From: Anarhynchus alexandrinus
Lineage: Eukaryota > Chordata > Aves > Charadriiformes > Charadriidae
Length of the DNA stretch: 64,000 bases
Reading direction: 5' to 3'
Assembly (NCBI GenBank): GCA_008711295.1
Contig: VUYV01000062.1
Span: forward strand, 2,070,888-2,134,887
In this document: piece by piece, positions 12,401 through 25,552 of the stretch
Layout: each line of letters starts with the position of its first letter
How positions within the stretch are numbered: the first letter of the stretch is position 1
Translations under genes and position numbers: made by a program
Notes under the pieces: model-generated
Told to the model about the DNA's origin: nothing
The model's database searches: none
Seen by the model: the letters and a program-made list of their open reading frames with translations, nothing else

Positions 12401-14797
12401 AACGAAGAGCGTGTGTATTGTTTCAACTGTCCTTTCACAATATATTGGATTGACAGAGAATGTGTGGCAAATTGTTCACCCATTCACTTAACCAGAAGAC
12501 AAAGGGAGATGATTAAGAAGCATCAGTATTCTGAAGCAGCAATCAAACTGACCCAGCCAAGGAGTGAAGAAGAACAGCAAGCCCAGCCAAAAAATGCTGC
12601 AGTTGTCTTGCTTTATAACTGTAGGTTTACAACCAGCATTGTTTCGCAGACTTCCCTGAGGTAGCAAGCAGGGGGATGAAGATAACAACAGATAGCTACA
12701 TGGAAACAGCACGGTGCCTGTAGTATTCTCATGTTCACATTGAGCGACAGAAAATGTTTGGAGAAAAGATGTGTGCTTTTATAAATTCTTGCTTAATAAT
12801 CCACTAGAGGGAGCTTATGTATAACCTCTGCTAGGCCAATTATGTCAAAGGGCTTGGTTTTGCATAATTAACAAAGATGAGGTAGTTATGAGGGAGATAT
12901 CTGCACTGCTATTTCTTTTCTCCACCTGCTGTCTTGGAGCACAGAAATGGCATTTTTGGAATCTCCAGTTCTAACCCGAATAGCTCTCTCTTCTCAAGTG
13001 GAAGCAGTGTTCTCATTGGCATTAGCTGGGATTCACCTTTGTCATTGCTAGATGCGAACCTGAGAAAGAGCAGCCATGGCTGAGCAAGGATATACACTTA
13101 TGATAGAAAAGCATTAGCAAGGTTTAACCTACCCTGTCTTCGGTCTTTGCCTATTTTGATTCCTACTGTAAAACAATAATACAGTCTCTATGATTTCCTC
13201 AGAAGAAACAAGCAATCAACTTGGATTGCAGACATCACTTCTTTTTTATTTCAGTAGGACAAGGCTTTCAGCAGAATGCTTGTCTGGGACTGCTTGCTTT
13301 CCAAGTGGAAACTCTGCCTCCTTTCTCTGGGAGACAGTTGATACAAAATTTGGTGTGCTTCACAGTATTTAACATGCAAACACCTTCAAGTATTTCCTAT
13401 GTTAACTAATAAAAGACAGGTTTTTGGTATCAGAAATACGAACTCTAGTTCAGTAGCGAAGATGCACTTGCAATTACAATTCTAGCTAAATCCAGAGATA
13501 ACACGCTTTCAAGCTACATACCCACACAGTACAGTCTAGCTAAGTAGTCAGATACACTATCAAAAAGCTTATCATAAAACTTGAAATTGCTGTATCCTTT
13601 ACACTCATTTTGTTGCCTTTTTTCTTTCTATTTTTCTGTTAGAAGAGAAAACTTATGACTACACTTCAGCTGTCACCAGCTTTCAAGGTTATACTGATAG
13701 GAATGAGAAACATATTCCTAATCTGCATACCAATGCATTGAGAATGCAAAGGCAGGCTTTTTGCCATTGAATAGATGATGATAAGGTCTTAAGTCTTTTG
13801 AATTTCTTGTGTTGTACTTGTATTATCATATGATTTCTTAAGCCAAGAATGAATATGTAAATTTCTTGCCACTGACTTGCTCCAAAATAATGGACATTAC
13901 ACTTGCACAGTGGCAATTCAGAGTGTAAAATTGATTAATATTTGTTTTCAAAATGACATGCAATGATGTATGGATCCTTTTACAACTTAAATTAATACTT
14001 TAAAGAGATGAATGGTCTCTACAGAGGATGTTAAAGTTCAAGCTGAAAAATTTGCATATTTATATTACAACCAACTGATAATAATTGTCGAAACAGAATG
14101 TAATGTGGTTCGTTTTTCATTTTAATCTGGTTGTACTCAAACACAGGACCTCATTAACTTCCAGCAACTAATACAGCATTATCAGTACCCATAAAACAGG
14201 CTTGCCTTGAATTTATGAATTTCAAAGACCATTTCCAGTGGTGAATCACTGTTAAACACTGGGTCAGCCACTAGCATGTGCACTCCATGTCATATGCCAT
14301 AGAAGCATGAAAGTTACCTGGGCTAAAGTGCTTGAGAAACCTGTGGCCAGTTACTTACTTGCTAGCTGACATTTGGAGTCAAAATTAAAGCACGATACAG
14401 ACATCTTGCCTTTGATGGCTCACTCAAAGAAAGAATTTTTTTGCTGTGAATGACCAAAGTCAGGAAATGCAACTTCATCCACTTCCTAGGTTAGGTAATA
14501 TTTTAACCGTAAAAAAAAAAAAGAGCAAGAGATCTTTCCTTAAGATATAAGTTTTGGATAAAGAAGATGCAGAACTTTTGATAGAGAAGATAAGAGAACT
14601 TGGAAGGTATTGAGGATACAGCCCATGTAAATACTATTCCATTTGGATTTAAATAGCAATAGCTATAGAATTAGTAGTATACTGCTTTTCTGAGGAGAAG
14701 AACATACAATAAGCATGATATCCACATGTCTTAGGTAGTACATTATAGGCATTGTACCAGACTGATCAGGAAAATGTACATCTCTAGAAGAATAAAC
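9421..14797. other. Noncoding stretch, nothing recognised
   Basis: No gene, RNA or clear mobile element is seen. Open frames of 60-97 codons occur on both strands at about 9712-10087, 11373-11697 and 12113-12664. They overlap each other and show no family motif or consistent splice context. An A-run lies at about 14512. Content is otherwise ordinary AT-rich avian intergenic or intronic DNA. Confidence 0.6.
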
Positions 14798-14858
14798 AGT
14801 AAGCAAGTAACTTCACAGCTCTGTGAATTTCTTGTTGTGAAATGGATACTGAATCTTC
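14798..14858 (+). repeat. Possible MIR-like SINE remnant
   Basis: The pattern GCAAGTAACTTCACAGCTCTG, then GTGAAATGGATACTGA, follows the order of the MIR core (CAAGTCACTTAACCTCTCTG, then TAAAATGGGGATAAT). Similarity is limited and interrupted, so this is tentative. If real it is a tRNA-derived SINE that relied on L2-type LINE machinery and predates birds. Confidence 0.3.
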
Positions 14859-15878
14859 TAATAACGGTGCTTTTTTCTTTAGTTCACTAAAAGTTGACGG
14901 CTATAAAACAAGGAGGTATTGCTTATAGTGCACCCACTTCAACTTTTTTCATTTTTCCATGTAAGTACTAAGTAAAGGATAGTGTAATTAGCTTATTTCT
15001 ATGAACAAAATTACTTTGGAGAAAATAATAAACTATTTTTTCTATGTCATCTCATATTTTGACAGCTAATGTGTATGGCTGGTCTGGTAGGATGGGAGCG
15101 CAAATGTAACTTTCCTTCAATACTGTAACAGCTACAAAAAACTAAGGACTGCTCTTGACTCAAAAGGGCTGTCTGTCAGTCGGTAATATCTGGAGTATAG
15201 ATGCATTTACAGTCTCACAGGTATATTCCTCCAGGGAAGAGGGCAACATTACTAAACTAACTTCCTGTAGCCCAGATGTTGTCTTTATGCAAAAACCAGA
15301 TCAGTTAGGTCAGCCCCATGTCTGCCTTGTGCAGTCCTGGGAAAGTCCTGAGAGGCTGAGAAAAAGAGGAGGAACATTACAGAAACTCTGGAAAAAAAGT
15401 AAGCGTATACGTTGCTAGTAAGAATAATAAGAACTTTTATTTAAATGAATGAAAATCTCTAAAGTGACAATACCTGGAATTATAACTATTATTTCCTATG
15501 AAGACACCCAGACTTCCCATTATAACATCATTAAGAACTTTTTTTGTAGATCTTCCTATCAACTGCCAAATACCTGGAGGAAAATCTGTTCTAATTGCGC
15601 AGTGATTGGACATTCAGTTGTTGCAACTTAATAAGGTTTGAAGAATTGACTCTTTGGACGCTCCTCACAAAATCAGTCCACAGAATAGGCCAGTGAGATG
15701 CCTTGTTGAATTCCCAAGCTTTACTGAATGAGCTATGCTGCATCCAGGCCACCACAAACTTAAAATCAGAAAAAGGGCAGGCAAAGTAGTAAAACCTCTC
15801 CTCCAGCATATGAGTTCATCCGTATTATATGTTGGTCACTAAAGTACGACTAAATAATTGATTTCATGATGAAGGGAA

Positions 15879-16880
15879 TGTACCTTCCTATAGAGCTCTG
15901 TACTGGGACCTGTGCTGTAACATATTCATAATTGACTTGGAAAAATGGAGGAGTGCATATTCTGGTGACAATTTAATTGCTGGTAGAACATTGCCTAAGA
16001 CAGTTAAACTGATTAAGACTTGGAGAAGAATCTCTGAGCAACTTGGTAAATAAAATGGCTGAAAGACAAGATGCTGACAAAAGAAAACATTGCACAGGTG
16101 GAGAGAAGGGAGGAGAAAAAAAATACCCCAAACCAGAAACACAGTATGCAACTCTAAATAATTTATTATCACTTAGCAAAGTGAGAGAGTCAGTATGGAC
16201 AGTAAACATTAACTCAACGCTTAGGCAAGGAATAGAAAAAAAATTATATATACACAGCACCCCTAACTGGTGAATACTTTGCAGTGTTTGATCTCAAACA
16301 TGGTATTATAGAATAGCATAGAGAAAAACAATAAGGACAAGCAACATTTTGGAATGGTTTCTGAAAAATTAAATAGATTGGATTCCTTTGATTAGGAAAG
16401 GAAAGCTTGAGGGAGGATTTGTGAAGAGTCTATAAAAATCATGCCTTAACATCGAAAAGATGAATTGGGAATAAATAGTCACCATTTCTCATACTACATC
16501 AATTAGGGAGCAACCCATGAAATTACAAAGCAGCAGGTATATAGAAACATATATTTCTTTACATGGTTCCTATTCAATCAAAATAGACTTCCATACTATA
16601 TTTGGATGTTAAAATTGTGTGTGGGTTCAGAAGGTGACTGGAGATAATTCAGACAAGAAATGTCTATCAAGAATTATTAAACAGAATGATGCAGATGTAA
16701 ACAGCAGTCCCTGAACTCCAGATTGCTGGAAATAGTAAGAATGCAATGAGGAAGGCTTCATTCGGTTGCTCCAGCCTTATGCTTTTTTTTGCAAACATCT
16801 GCAGGAGACAGGATGTAAGGCTAGATGCTTGCACAGAGCATAGCCACCACTGTGCTCTGACGGACTGAAGGAATGGCACA
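15879..16880 (+). mobile_element. Ancient CR1/L3-like LINE, heavily decayed
   Basis: This approximately 1 kb segment keeps, in the correct order, recognisable pieces of an old amniote CR1/L3-type LINE. CTGTACTGGGACCTGTGCTG at about 15897 corresponds to the VLGPVL motif of the reverse transcriptase. It is followed by an FIxDLE-like stretch, a degenerate catalytic-box region near 15965, and AATAAAATGGCTGA near 16049. Past about 16390 come AGTCTATAAAAATCATG, GGAGCAACCCATGAAATTAC and AAGCAGCAGG. The tail has GAGACAGGATGTAAGGCTAG near 16805, the expected 3'-terminal region. Frequent stops and indels leave no usable frame. Divergence is far greater than in the avian CR1 copies elsewhere in the window. 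The middle part (about 16080-16330) is the least similar and may contain unrelated sequence. The 5' limit is uncertain. Confidence 0.72.
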
Positions 16881-17173
16881 GCAGCAGCAAAATCAAGAAA
16901 TGGAACACAGGAATACTTGTTCTGCTCTAATCACAGCTAAGCAGATCACAGGTTATTTTGGTTTTCAACCCCACCAAACATACTGGCAAATTTTCTTACT
17001 ATAGCAAAATTCTTAGCCAGTGAAACCGGGCATTTCTAGTACAAGTTCTGTCAATCCCTGTGAGGCAATGAGGGCAAGTTAAGCCATCAGAAATATATAT
17101 TTACACATGGAAATTGTTAGCAATACTGCTCTCCTTTTCCCTAGAGACACGTCCATTGCAACAGCCTTGGAAA

Positions 17174-17202
17174 ACACATGCACGCACACACGCACACACA
17201 GA
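17174..17202. repeat. CA/CG-rich microsatellite
   Basis: A short interrupted dinucleotide tract, mostly CACA with CACG interruptions. It is likely length-polymorphic, though short. Confidence 0.7.
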
Positions 17203-19360
17203 GAAACAATCAATAGATACACTTAGAAAGCCTGTTATACCATGTTGTGCTTCACGGATTTTGATAATATCAATCATAATTGAGTTAGATATAATCCGTC
17301 TGACTTTCAGTATGCTGGGGTCAGCAGGGGATGCAATGCCTCACTTCACATCAATTACCACATATAGTAAGGTGATGGTAAGCAATTCCATTTGATAGTT
17401 TGCAGCTATAAATAATTATATGGCAATAGCAGTAAAGTTGGCTCTTGGGCACAATACAGCATCATGAATTTTCATTTACTTATATCTCAGAAGCTGTTAG
17501 GCCTACTGGTTTGAAATGTGAACCCCTGATTAGGTGTATCAGTCTTTATATTAATATGGTATATGCAGCTGGTAGACGCTTTTGAATGAACATTTTATGC
17601 TTTCTCTTATTTCATAAGAATATTTTCACTACAAATGAAAGGTTGCAAAAAAATCAGAGATTTTTTTACTTCCTTGCTTTGGCTGGATACCTGTTCCGTT
17701 TTAAATGCTGTTATTTATAACATATTCTGTGTTTTAAGAGCATCAGTCAGCAGAGACAGAGTGGACATAGATAGAAAGTCAGATTAGGAATAAGGTAGAA
17801 GCACGGGAAGGAGTTAGCTGATTTAAATTTGAAAATCAGAAAAGAACCAGGTTGAGTGACACCTAAGGAAGGCTGGACAAGTACAAGAAGAACAGGATGA
17901 TGATGAGAGAACTGGAAGAAGTACAAAAGCCCAATCTTCCTAAAACATACGGGGGTAATTCTATGGCCCATAAAAATGCAATAGAATTCACTTGAAGTTT
18001 GAAAAGCAATATGGAAGTGGGGGCTGGCAACAGTGAAGATTCAAGATAGCCTGAGAATTAGATAACTCGTTTGCCTTAAAAAACCCACCCACTTACACAA
18101 ATTTTATAATCAAACATTTTCCTAAAGGTGGTGAGTGTTGGGGGGTGGGGTGCCTCCATGTTCACTCCTACACACGTGACATGGATAAGAAATGAAATAC
18201 CCTAATGAAGTCATATTTTTGGATGCTCTTCTAGATTTGAACTGTACAGAAATTTTGACGAACATCTACTATGTATAACAAAGCTTTTATAGACTAAGAA
18301 TTTAGTTCAAAAGGAGCAAAGAATCACAGCCTCCCAGTACTTGTCCACTGGGAGCATATATTCTTGACACTTTCAAAAATTAAGCTTTAGGCCATCTTAG
18401 GAAGAATGTTGTGTTGAAATAATGCTGAGACTCTCTGCAGAACTAACATTCATTGATTCTTGTCTTATCAGTAGGTGGATGAGGCTGTGAAAGTGAAACA
18501 TATCTGGTCTGTGGTCATTTGTTCATGTACACACGTTTCTAACAAGGAAAAACCAATCACAACTAGCAGCTTCTGCTATATATCATATTCTACCATTGAT
18601 CACAGAACATGCCACGTTCTCTCCTAGAGATTTCTGTGGTGAAGCAGGGGCAAATTTCACTGGTAAGCTTATTTTCAGAAGTGAGTATGCCACAAGCAGG
18701 TGTTTCAGAGCACTTGCACAGAATGCTGCAAGCAGTCTACAAAGATGCTGGGGGCTGGAGGTGCTGTACAGGAAACAAGGCAGGGAAAAATGGTGCTGGG
18801 GCAATGACAGCAATCAAATCCAAGAGTGTTGATGTCAAATGGGGTAGACATGGCTATGCAACACCAAGAGGGATTTAACAGTCAAGAATAGAAAAATGAT
18901 GCCTCATCAGCAAGTTGTTGCCATGAAATATGGATTCTCTTTCTTTCACACTGACATGAAGACCAATTGTGAAAACTATTAGTGTTTTGAACACTAAGAA
19001 AAACCAAAAAATGTTCAGTAATTAATCTAGGAAAAAGTCTTCTAACCAGGAGGAAGATTAAATGCATTAATGATGTCATAGATAATGGATCAAGAATTAA
19101 TGATTTAAAGGAAAGGCAGATTACATGTGCCAAAAGAATGCATAGTTGTCACTAATACTAGATGAATCCCTAAAAAACATTATCAATAAAAAAGGGAAGG
19201 TTTGCTGTATGATCAAGTAAGAACTGTATCCTTAATTATGATTTGACAGGATGGATCTAATTTTAGTAATGCAACCTATGTAGAAATTAGGCATCCATGG
19301 CTTTGGGAGGCCCAGGTCACAGCCTATAGAGCAGCATCTTGCCGATCCGAGAACTTGTAT

Positions 19361-19448
19361 TTAGCAGCATGAATTGAACTGCAATCAACAAGGAGTCTGA
19401 TTTGTGTTCTAAATTGGTGTTTAGCAGCATGATCTGAACTGCAATCAA
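19361..19448 (+). repeat. Two-copy direct repeat, period 60 bp
   Basis: The 28-base unit at 19361-19388 recurs at 19421-19448 with two differences inside the unit (GAATTGAACT versus GATCTGAACT). The bases between units are only loosely similar. This looks like an old local tandem duplication of about 60 bp. It creates two overlapping minus-strand open frames that repeat the same peptide, which should not be read as a gene. Confidence 0.8.
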
Positions 19449-22400
19449 GGGAGAACTGAGAGCATTTTCTAAGGGGAGCAAATGGATAGTTTCCAATCTC
19501 ATTACACAAAATATTTGTAGCAGTTTAAATTAGATTGGAAAAGATCCCAAATTATTTTAACATGAGATCTGTAGAAAAAGAACTTTTTGAATATGTTTCA
19601 GAGCAGAAACATGCACAAGTGTGAAGGTTCTAGTAAAAGTTTCACTCTAAATGTGTCTTTTATAATTTTTCTCATTGTAAAAGAAAAAATATCTGAAGAA
19701 CCATTGTAATATAATATGTAGGTATTTTGTGTCTCTTTAATTTTTTACGCCATTCTTCCATTAATTTCTCTGCCCTATAAGATGCTGCAACACCTGCATG
19801 GATTGTTGGGGTTTTTTCAGCAAACTATAATGCTCCCCAGAAAAACTGCAACACGTAAGAAAGGTATATTGCCTTATGTCATAGGTCAGTTTACTGATGT
19901 CACTGCTCAGAGGGCTAAAGAATACAGCACAAAGGCATAATCTGTAGGCACAAGTATTATTAAAGAATTTGGTGGCCTTACTGTGAACCCGATGCACTGT
20001 GCATCATCCCAGTTGGCACTGTTTGCCTGTAATTATGTTATCAATCTGATATCATACCCCAAAGCTGGTATTTCACAATATTCTCACAATTGAATATTTT
20101 AACAGTCACCTCTCATGCTGGTTTTGTACATTTTGTGTTTGTCTCACGTTTTTCTTCTTCTCCTAACTCAATCACAGCCAACGGTCAATTTGAAGATCTG
20201 GCTACCCGGCCTGTTGCCGTACCCCTGCATATTCATGAGTAAAATCTTTCCATATCCACATGGCAAACCTTTCAAACTGTCATAAGGAAGAAATAATCAC
20301 CTTTTCTTTAAAATCTAACAAAGCCCACCAGAGCTGTGTTCTTTGTATAATAGTTAACATTGTCACTAGTAATCAATTTATTTTACTGGTAAAGACAGTA
20401 TTCTCATGACAAGTCAAAGACCTTTGGAAACAGTACATCTGTGCCTGCTATTTAAGCACACACAGACACAAAGAAGCAGAATATATTAGAAACAAAAAAT
20501 ATGTCAGCTTGTATAATGGTCCCATTGTTTGCTCCACCAGAGAGGGATTGTGCCATAACATATGACGCTGAATGTGCTTTTCTTGTTCTCCAGCCTTCAT
20601 AATAAAGTATTTGATGCAAATACTCTAATTGCATGAAGAAGATGCGGATGTTAGTTGTCCTTCTTTTCATCGCTATCCCTGCTGCCTCAAGAAATGTATT
20701 TTTATGAATATTAAAAAAACCCAACAGCAAATTGATAGAATTCTGCTTTAAAGTGTTACTTTTAATAGCAGGTGCTTGATTCACACTTGGCTCAATATGA
20801 GCCCCCTCTGCCAGACACCGAAGCTATATTACTGTAATGTTTAGTAAATGACACCTGTCTTGTGGCTTCTCCATTAGGCTGCTTAGTTATTTTGTATAGG
20901 ATAAAACAGGTAAAGAAAAGGCACAGACTAGCATATACCCTATGCAAATATACTAAATTGCTCTGTATAGCACTGTGACTGTATGCAGCTCTGTGTGGCA
21001 TTTCCTAATAGGTAGTGCCCACAATTTACACTAAAAAAAAGTGGATTTTCAGAGGTGTAGGAAGAGGTAGAATAGGTCAGTTCACTCATTAATAACACTT
21101 CACTTCCTTCTGAGCAGGGGAAGTCTAAGGTGCAACCTCAAATACAGAGTGACCTCAAATAGCAAGGAGCACATTGACCCTTAATTATGTTGCATGGACC
21201 CTAGAATTATCTAGTGCTAAAACAGCTCGTCCAGTTCAATATTTCTGTTCCTACTCGCTCATTTATCAATGCTTGATAAAGAATGGGAAACAACTGCCCA
21301 CAAGAGAAGGAAAAGGGCAGAAATAACTGTGGAGAGGACTATGGCTTGGGATAGGGCGCAGAGGCAGAAAGGACTCGCAGGTCCACCCCAGCTACACTCT
21401 AGCAAGTGCCATTCTCTGTTGACAGGCAACAAACAGCTTGGCAAGCCTGACTCATCCCTGGCTGTGCACATGGCTCTGCACTAACTGCCACATACTGCTT
21501 GAAAGCTACTAATTTTTCTGTAATTAGAAAAAGGGGACCTTCATGAAACAAACAGGACAGGGATGCATTCCTTCATCACAGCATACTTTGTTGTAGTACA
21601 GCTACACAACACTTCTATCAAGCAGCAGCCTCAATCCCAGTCCTACCTACCGTTGCACATCTTGTGGAGTTTTGCAGCAGCCTTCTGCATTACAGGAGCT
21701 TCCAGACTTCTGCTTTGTGAGACTTAAACACGTTCTTCCCAAGTCATTTGGTAGAAATATAATCATTCTTTTCTGCCTGTCTGGAGCTGGAATGAAAGGA
21801 CAGGGCAAGCAGATACTCTGCTGCTTTCCCTTCCTGGGCACTCACTAATCGGGCTACTACACCCATTTCTACATGAGAGTATTGCATGTGGTTAAGAAGC
21901 ACACAAGGCTTAGAAAATCCATGGCTTTCATGTTATATTATTGGGTTTCATACTTTTTTTCCTTATGGAAACCAAGGAGACTTCATGTGCACGTGAGTCA
22001 GCTACTGCAGAAAGCCATAGTGCACCAAAATCAACTCTAAACCAACACGAATTAAATTGAATAGACTAAATATTGCCTGCTGCAGCATGCAGCCACTACG
22101 AAACAATCAGAAGTAAAATTAGAGAGGCAATTAAAAAAGTCTGTTAAATGTGCATCTAGATCCATGCGGCCATTAATGTCTGGCATGAGCAGAAGGGGCC
22201 TGCAGTGGTTAGTGTAACGGCCGAAGCTCCTCGGGACCCATTAACAACCTCAGCAACCCTTCCCCCAGACACTGGACAATGTAACAGAATTCCTACATCT
22301 CAAAAGCCCACTCTATAAACAGAGATGAAATCTGAATATTCAAACCTTTGGCCCTCCTGCTGAGCACAGCTGAGCCTGCTGCAGCTTAACTTCAAAGGCA

Positions 22401-22734
22401 AGAGAGCCATGAGAAAGGAAGCGAGGCCTTACAGCGCACACTTGACTCGGCACTGGTGCCTGGCTGAGCCGTACAACTATTGTGTGTGCACTACTAAACA
22501 GCACTGTAATGTACACAGCAGATCTTCAGCTCTGGAAAAACAGACTCAACATTTGGCTATTCTCACACAGGGTCAAATGCACCTAATTATTACTTGACTG
22601 TTAATTTGCATTTCAAAAGGCCAAGCCAGCTCTGAATATATCACTGCTATATTATAAGTTACTGTGGGTTAGATAATTTAGGCTATGCAGTGAGAGTAGG
22701 ACACAAACTTTCCCTATGTTATTACAGAGGTGAC

Positions 22735-22960
22735 TTTGTGCTGGGACCAGGTGCTCCAGGCCATGGAGCTTTTGAACCCTGGAGTGTGCGGTCGGGCCTG
22801 AGCAGAGGACGGGTACCAACCCCCACGCACCTGGTCTGTGCAGTGAAGCCAGGGCTGTAAGCTGCTGCTGACCAAGGCTGGAAATTCCGATTCCTAGGGC
22901 GCAGCAAAAGTCAGGCTCACACTGCAACTGCCAAGACTCTGGTGATTTAAAAAACCGTTC
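22735..22960. other. GC-richer block of unknown role
   Basis: A roughly 200-bp block is distinctly richer in G+C and CpG than its surroundings, with about six CpGs in 180 bp. It is far short of a CpG island. No TATA box, start codon context or exon structure was found. It may be an old repeat, a regulatory block or an isochore fluctuation. Confidence 0.35.
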
Positions 22961-24388
22961 AGGGATTTGAAGATCCAACTGCAGTTCTCTGTATTCCTCA
23001 ATTCTGAATTTGCATCTTCTGTATGCCAAACACGTACCAGATGAGCGGCAGTTCAGAGGATGACTATCAGTGGTAGGTCCTCGTGACTTAACACTGTTCT
23101 GGTTTCCCTATTCCCCATCCCATTCTGGACTGAAACAAAAGCATCATTCCTCCAAAGTATTTCCCAAAATTGAATGCATGAGATTCAGACTGCAATAAAG
23201 TAGTATCGTCTTTGAGGGAGTAAGACAAGAAGATACCTTTGTCTTACTGTGGTTTCTGCTGATGCGTAGAGACTATATCCAGTGTTTCCATCTAGCTCTC
23301 CATGCAAGCATCTTTAGTGAGACCTTAACACAATCAAGCTCATCTCTACTGAACAGGCATGAAGGAGCCTGGGGTGCTTCCTCATAAAAGTGTGCAATAG
23401 TGTGCTTGTAAGAGCACTGTTTCTTTCTGCAGGAGTAACGAGATAGCTCCCACTTAAGCAAGATACTGTGCAGAAAATTATTTGTCCATTCTTTAGGACT
23501 TTACCATTGCGATTGTTGCTTTTTTGCTAGGACAGTACCCAGCTTGCAGTGTTTGAAATGAACCATGTAACGATAATGAAGCCAGATGGTAGTACTGCTG
23601 ACATCCCTGGCAGAGCTATTAAAAGTTGCCACATCTGAGGGCGAGACTGATTTATTTTACTCCATCTTTTAGAAACATCACCTGGACTGTAGTCTGTGCG
23701 GTTTTGGTGGTGGATTTACTTGTTGCTTCCTTTATCCTTAATGGGAACACACACATTTATCTTTGGGTCACTCATAATTTCTTCACTCTCTCTGAGCTCT
23801 GACTGATCCCTGTTAATGCCCTGTTAGCCAGCACTTTCTAATTATCTCTACTGCAAGGCCCATTCTAAAAGATAAAATTGTAAGAAAATTTGTGTAATCT
23901 ATGTCCGAGTATCTCAATATGCCCTTGTCAGGCTGTAATAACATCATTGGCTCTCACTGAGTGTAGTGGCTTTCTGAAGTCTAGATGGTAGCAATGGAAA
24001 TGTGGGCTGGTAACACATAGGTTCAATTTTTCACTGTCAGCAAAAGCTTTTTTATTAAGCAGATATGTTCATAGTGAAAGGTTTGCAAGAACATGCAGTG
24101 AGGCAAGTTGCAGTTGGGAAAGCCATCTTTACACTGAAAGCACACACAGAAGTCTATCGTCATGGGTGTCTTTAAAGAATACAGATCTGTGATTAATCTT
24201 ACTGGCCATCGTATGTCATATAAATGTCATGAAAATCTCAGCATGTATCTGGCAGTAAAAATACCTGGTTGTTATTAAATAAAAGGTGAGGTGATGATGA
24301 TAGTTTTCTATAGTTCAGCACATTGTTTATTTCATGGATCACTGGTTTGGGGCTGGGAAGAGTAGGAGCAGGGCAGAAATGTTCATTT

Positions 24389-24494
24389 CAGGCCCTAATT
24401 CTGAAAACGTTTAAACCTTAGGCTTATTTAACAGAAGGATGTGTATGTATGAATTACACATGTGCACAGCTATGCGTGAAGTCAGGCCCTAAAT
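24389..24494. mobile_element. Non-autonomous DNA-transposon-like (MITE) remnant
   Basis: This segment of about 106 bp begins CAGGCCCTAATTCTGAAAAC. Read from its right end on the other strand it begins AGGGCCTGACTTCACGC, so the termini are degenerate inverted repeats. The interior holds ACACATGTGCACAGC near the middle, resembling the CACATG core of a palindromic amniote repeat whose ends read GGGCCTGATTCTGC. It contains no ORF and would have needed a transposase from elsewhere. The family name is unknown to me. Confidence 0.45.
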
Positions 24495-25552
24495 ATTTAC
24501 TCAGTCAACTGTCTAGCTGGCATACAGCTTTGACTCAGTATAGCATAGTTACAACAGTAAAGTGAACTGAGAATCCATATAATCAAGAAATATTCCTTAG
24601 CAGAGATTACTTTAAGGAAGCAACAGGCCAAAACTTCCAGATCTGACACAAATACACTTATATAACAAGAAGCCTTTGTCATACTACAAGTGAATGAATA
24701 CTTGTAGCTACAGATCCAGGGCTGTGCCAAGGAAGACATACAGCTGCTTTTTTTCAATCTCTGCCCACCTTATTTGTTTACCCTACCAAGACTGAACGCA
24801 AAAAACCAAGTGACCATCAAGAAGCTCTGCTCCTTTAACAGCTCCGATAACTGCAATCTGTAATGGAACTTTGAAAGCAGCGAATCAAAGGAATTCTTCA
24901 CCTGTATCTGCTCTCGTCAGTATCCTGAAGAAACACTCTCATTGTGTCCACAACATTTACTAAGACAGTAAGGAGGGAAAAGAGCATCTGGGAAGACGTC
25001 AGTGAGATTGCTACTACATAATTTATAGAGAAGCCAAAGCAGCTTTACTTTTTGAGCTGATTAGTTACTTACATCATGGTTTTGAGATGATTAACACAGT
25101 TATACTATGCTCAGCCAGCCACTATTTGTGCAATGACAGATTAAACATTTATTTTAATTACTACCTACAAAACAAATTTGTTCTGAAGGTGCTGCTAGTA
25201 TATTTACAAAACATGTTTGATGTTAGCTCAGCTGATTAAAAATTGTAGTTAATTAGATTAACAATTTATCACAGTTTTTACTAGTTCAAGACACTCTTTG
25301 TAATCCTAGCAGACAAGGCAAAGATTGAATTGGTATGGAGAAAAGACATCCTGAACAAGGCCTCGAAGGAGTCCCATCGCATCAGGGATGAGACCTGTGC
25401 TGATGAGAAAACTGTTTTGCTAATGACCAGGCTAGTGTACATAGGTGTAGAGGCTACCGGTGCAACATATCACTATCCAAATTTTCCAGTCTATCATGAC
25501 ACAAAGAGATATTTTTGCAGAGTGAAGGTGTGAAGTTTAACTCTGTTCACTT
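24495..25552. other. Noncoding stretch, nothing recognised
   Basis: Only short open frames with no family signature occur. AT-rich motifs such as GATTAACAC and TTAATTAGATTAAC near 25090-25265 are noted but not interpretable alone. Confidence 0.6.

Larger units (their letters stand above)
16881..24388. other. Noncoding stretch with minor repeats
   Basis: No gene is supported. It holds a short CA/CG-rich microsatellite (about 17174-17202), a G-rich run GGGGGGTGGGG (about 18140-18150), a two-copy 60-bp-period repeat (19361-19448), a compact CpG-bearing block (about 22140-22300) and a GC-richer block (22735-22960). The last is crossed by a 125-codon minus-strand frame with no recognisable domain, which I treat as chance. 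Confidence 0.6.

Noticed and set aside
22652..23029. 125-codon minus-strand frame across a GC-richer block
   Set aside because: Higher G+C lowers stop-codon frequency, a second frame overlaps it on the same strand, and no domain or splice support is visible.
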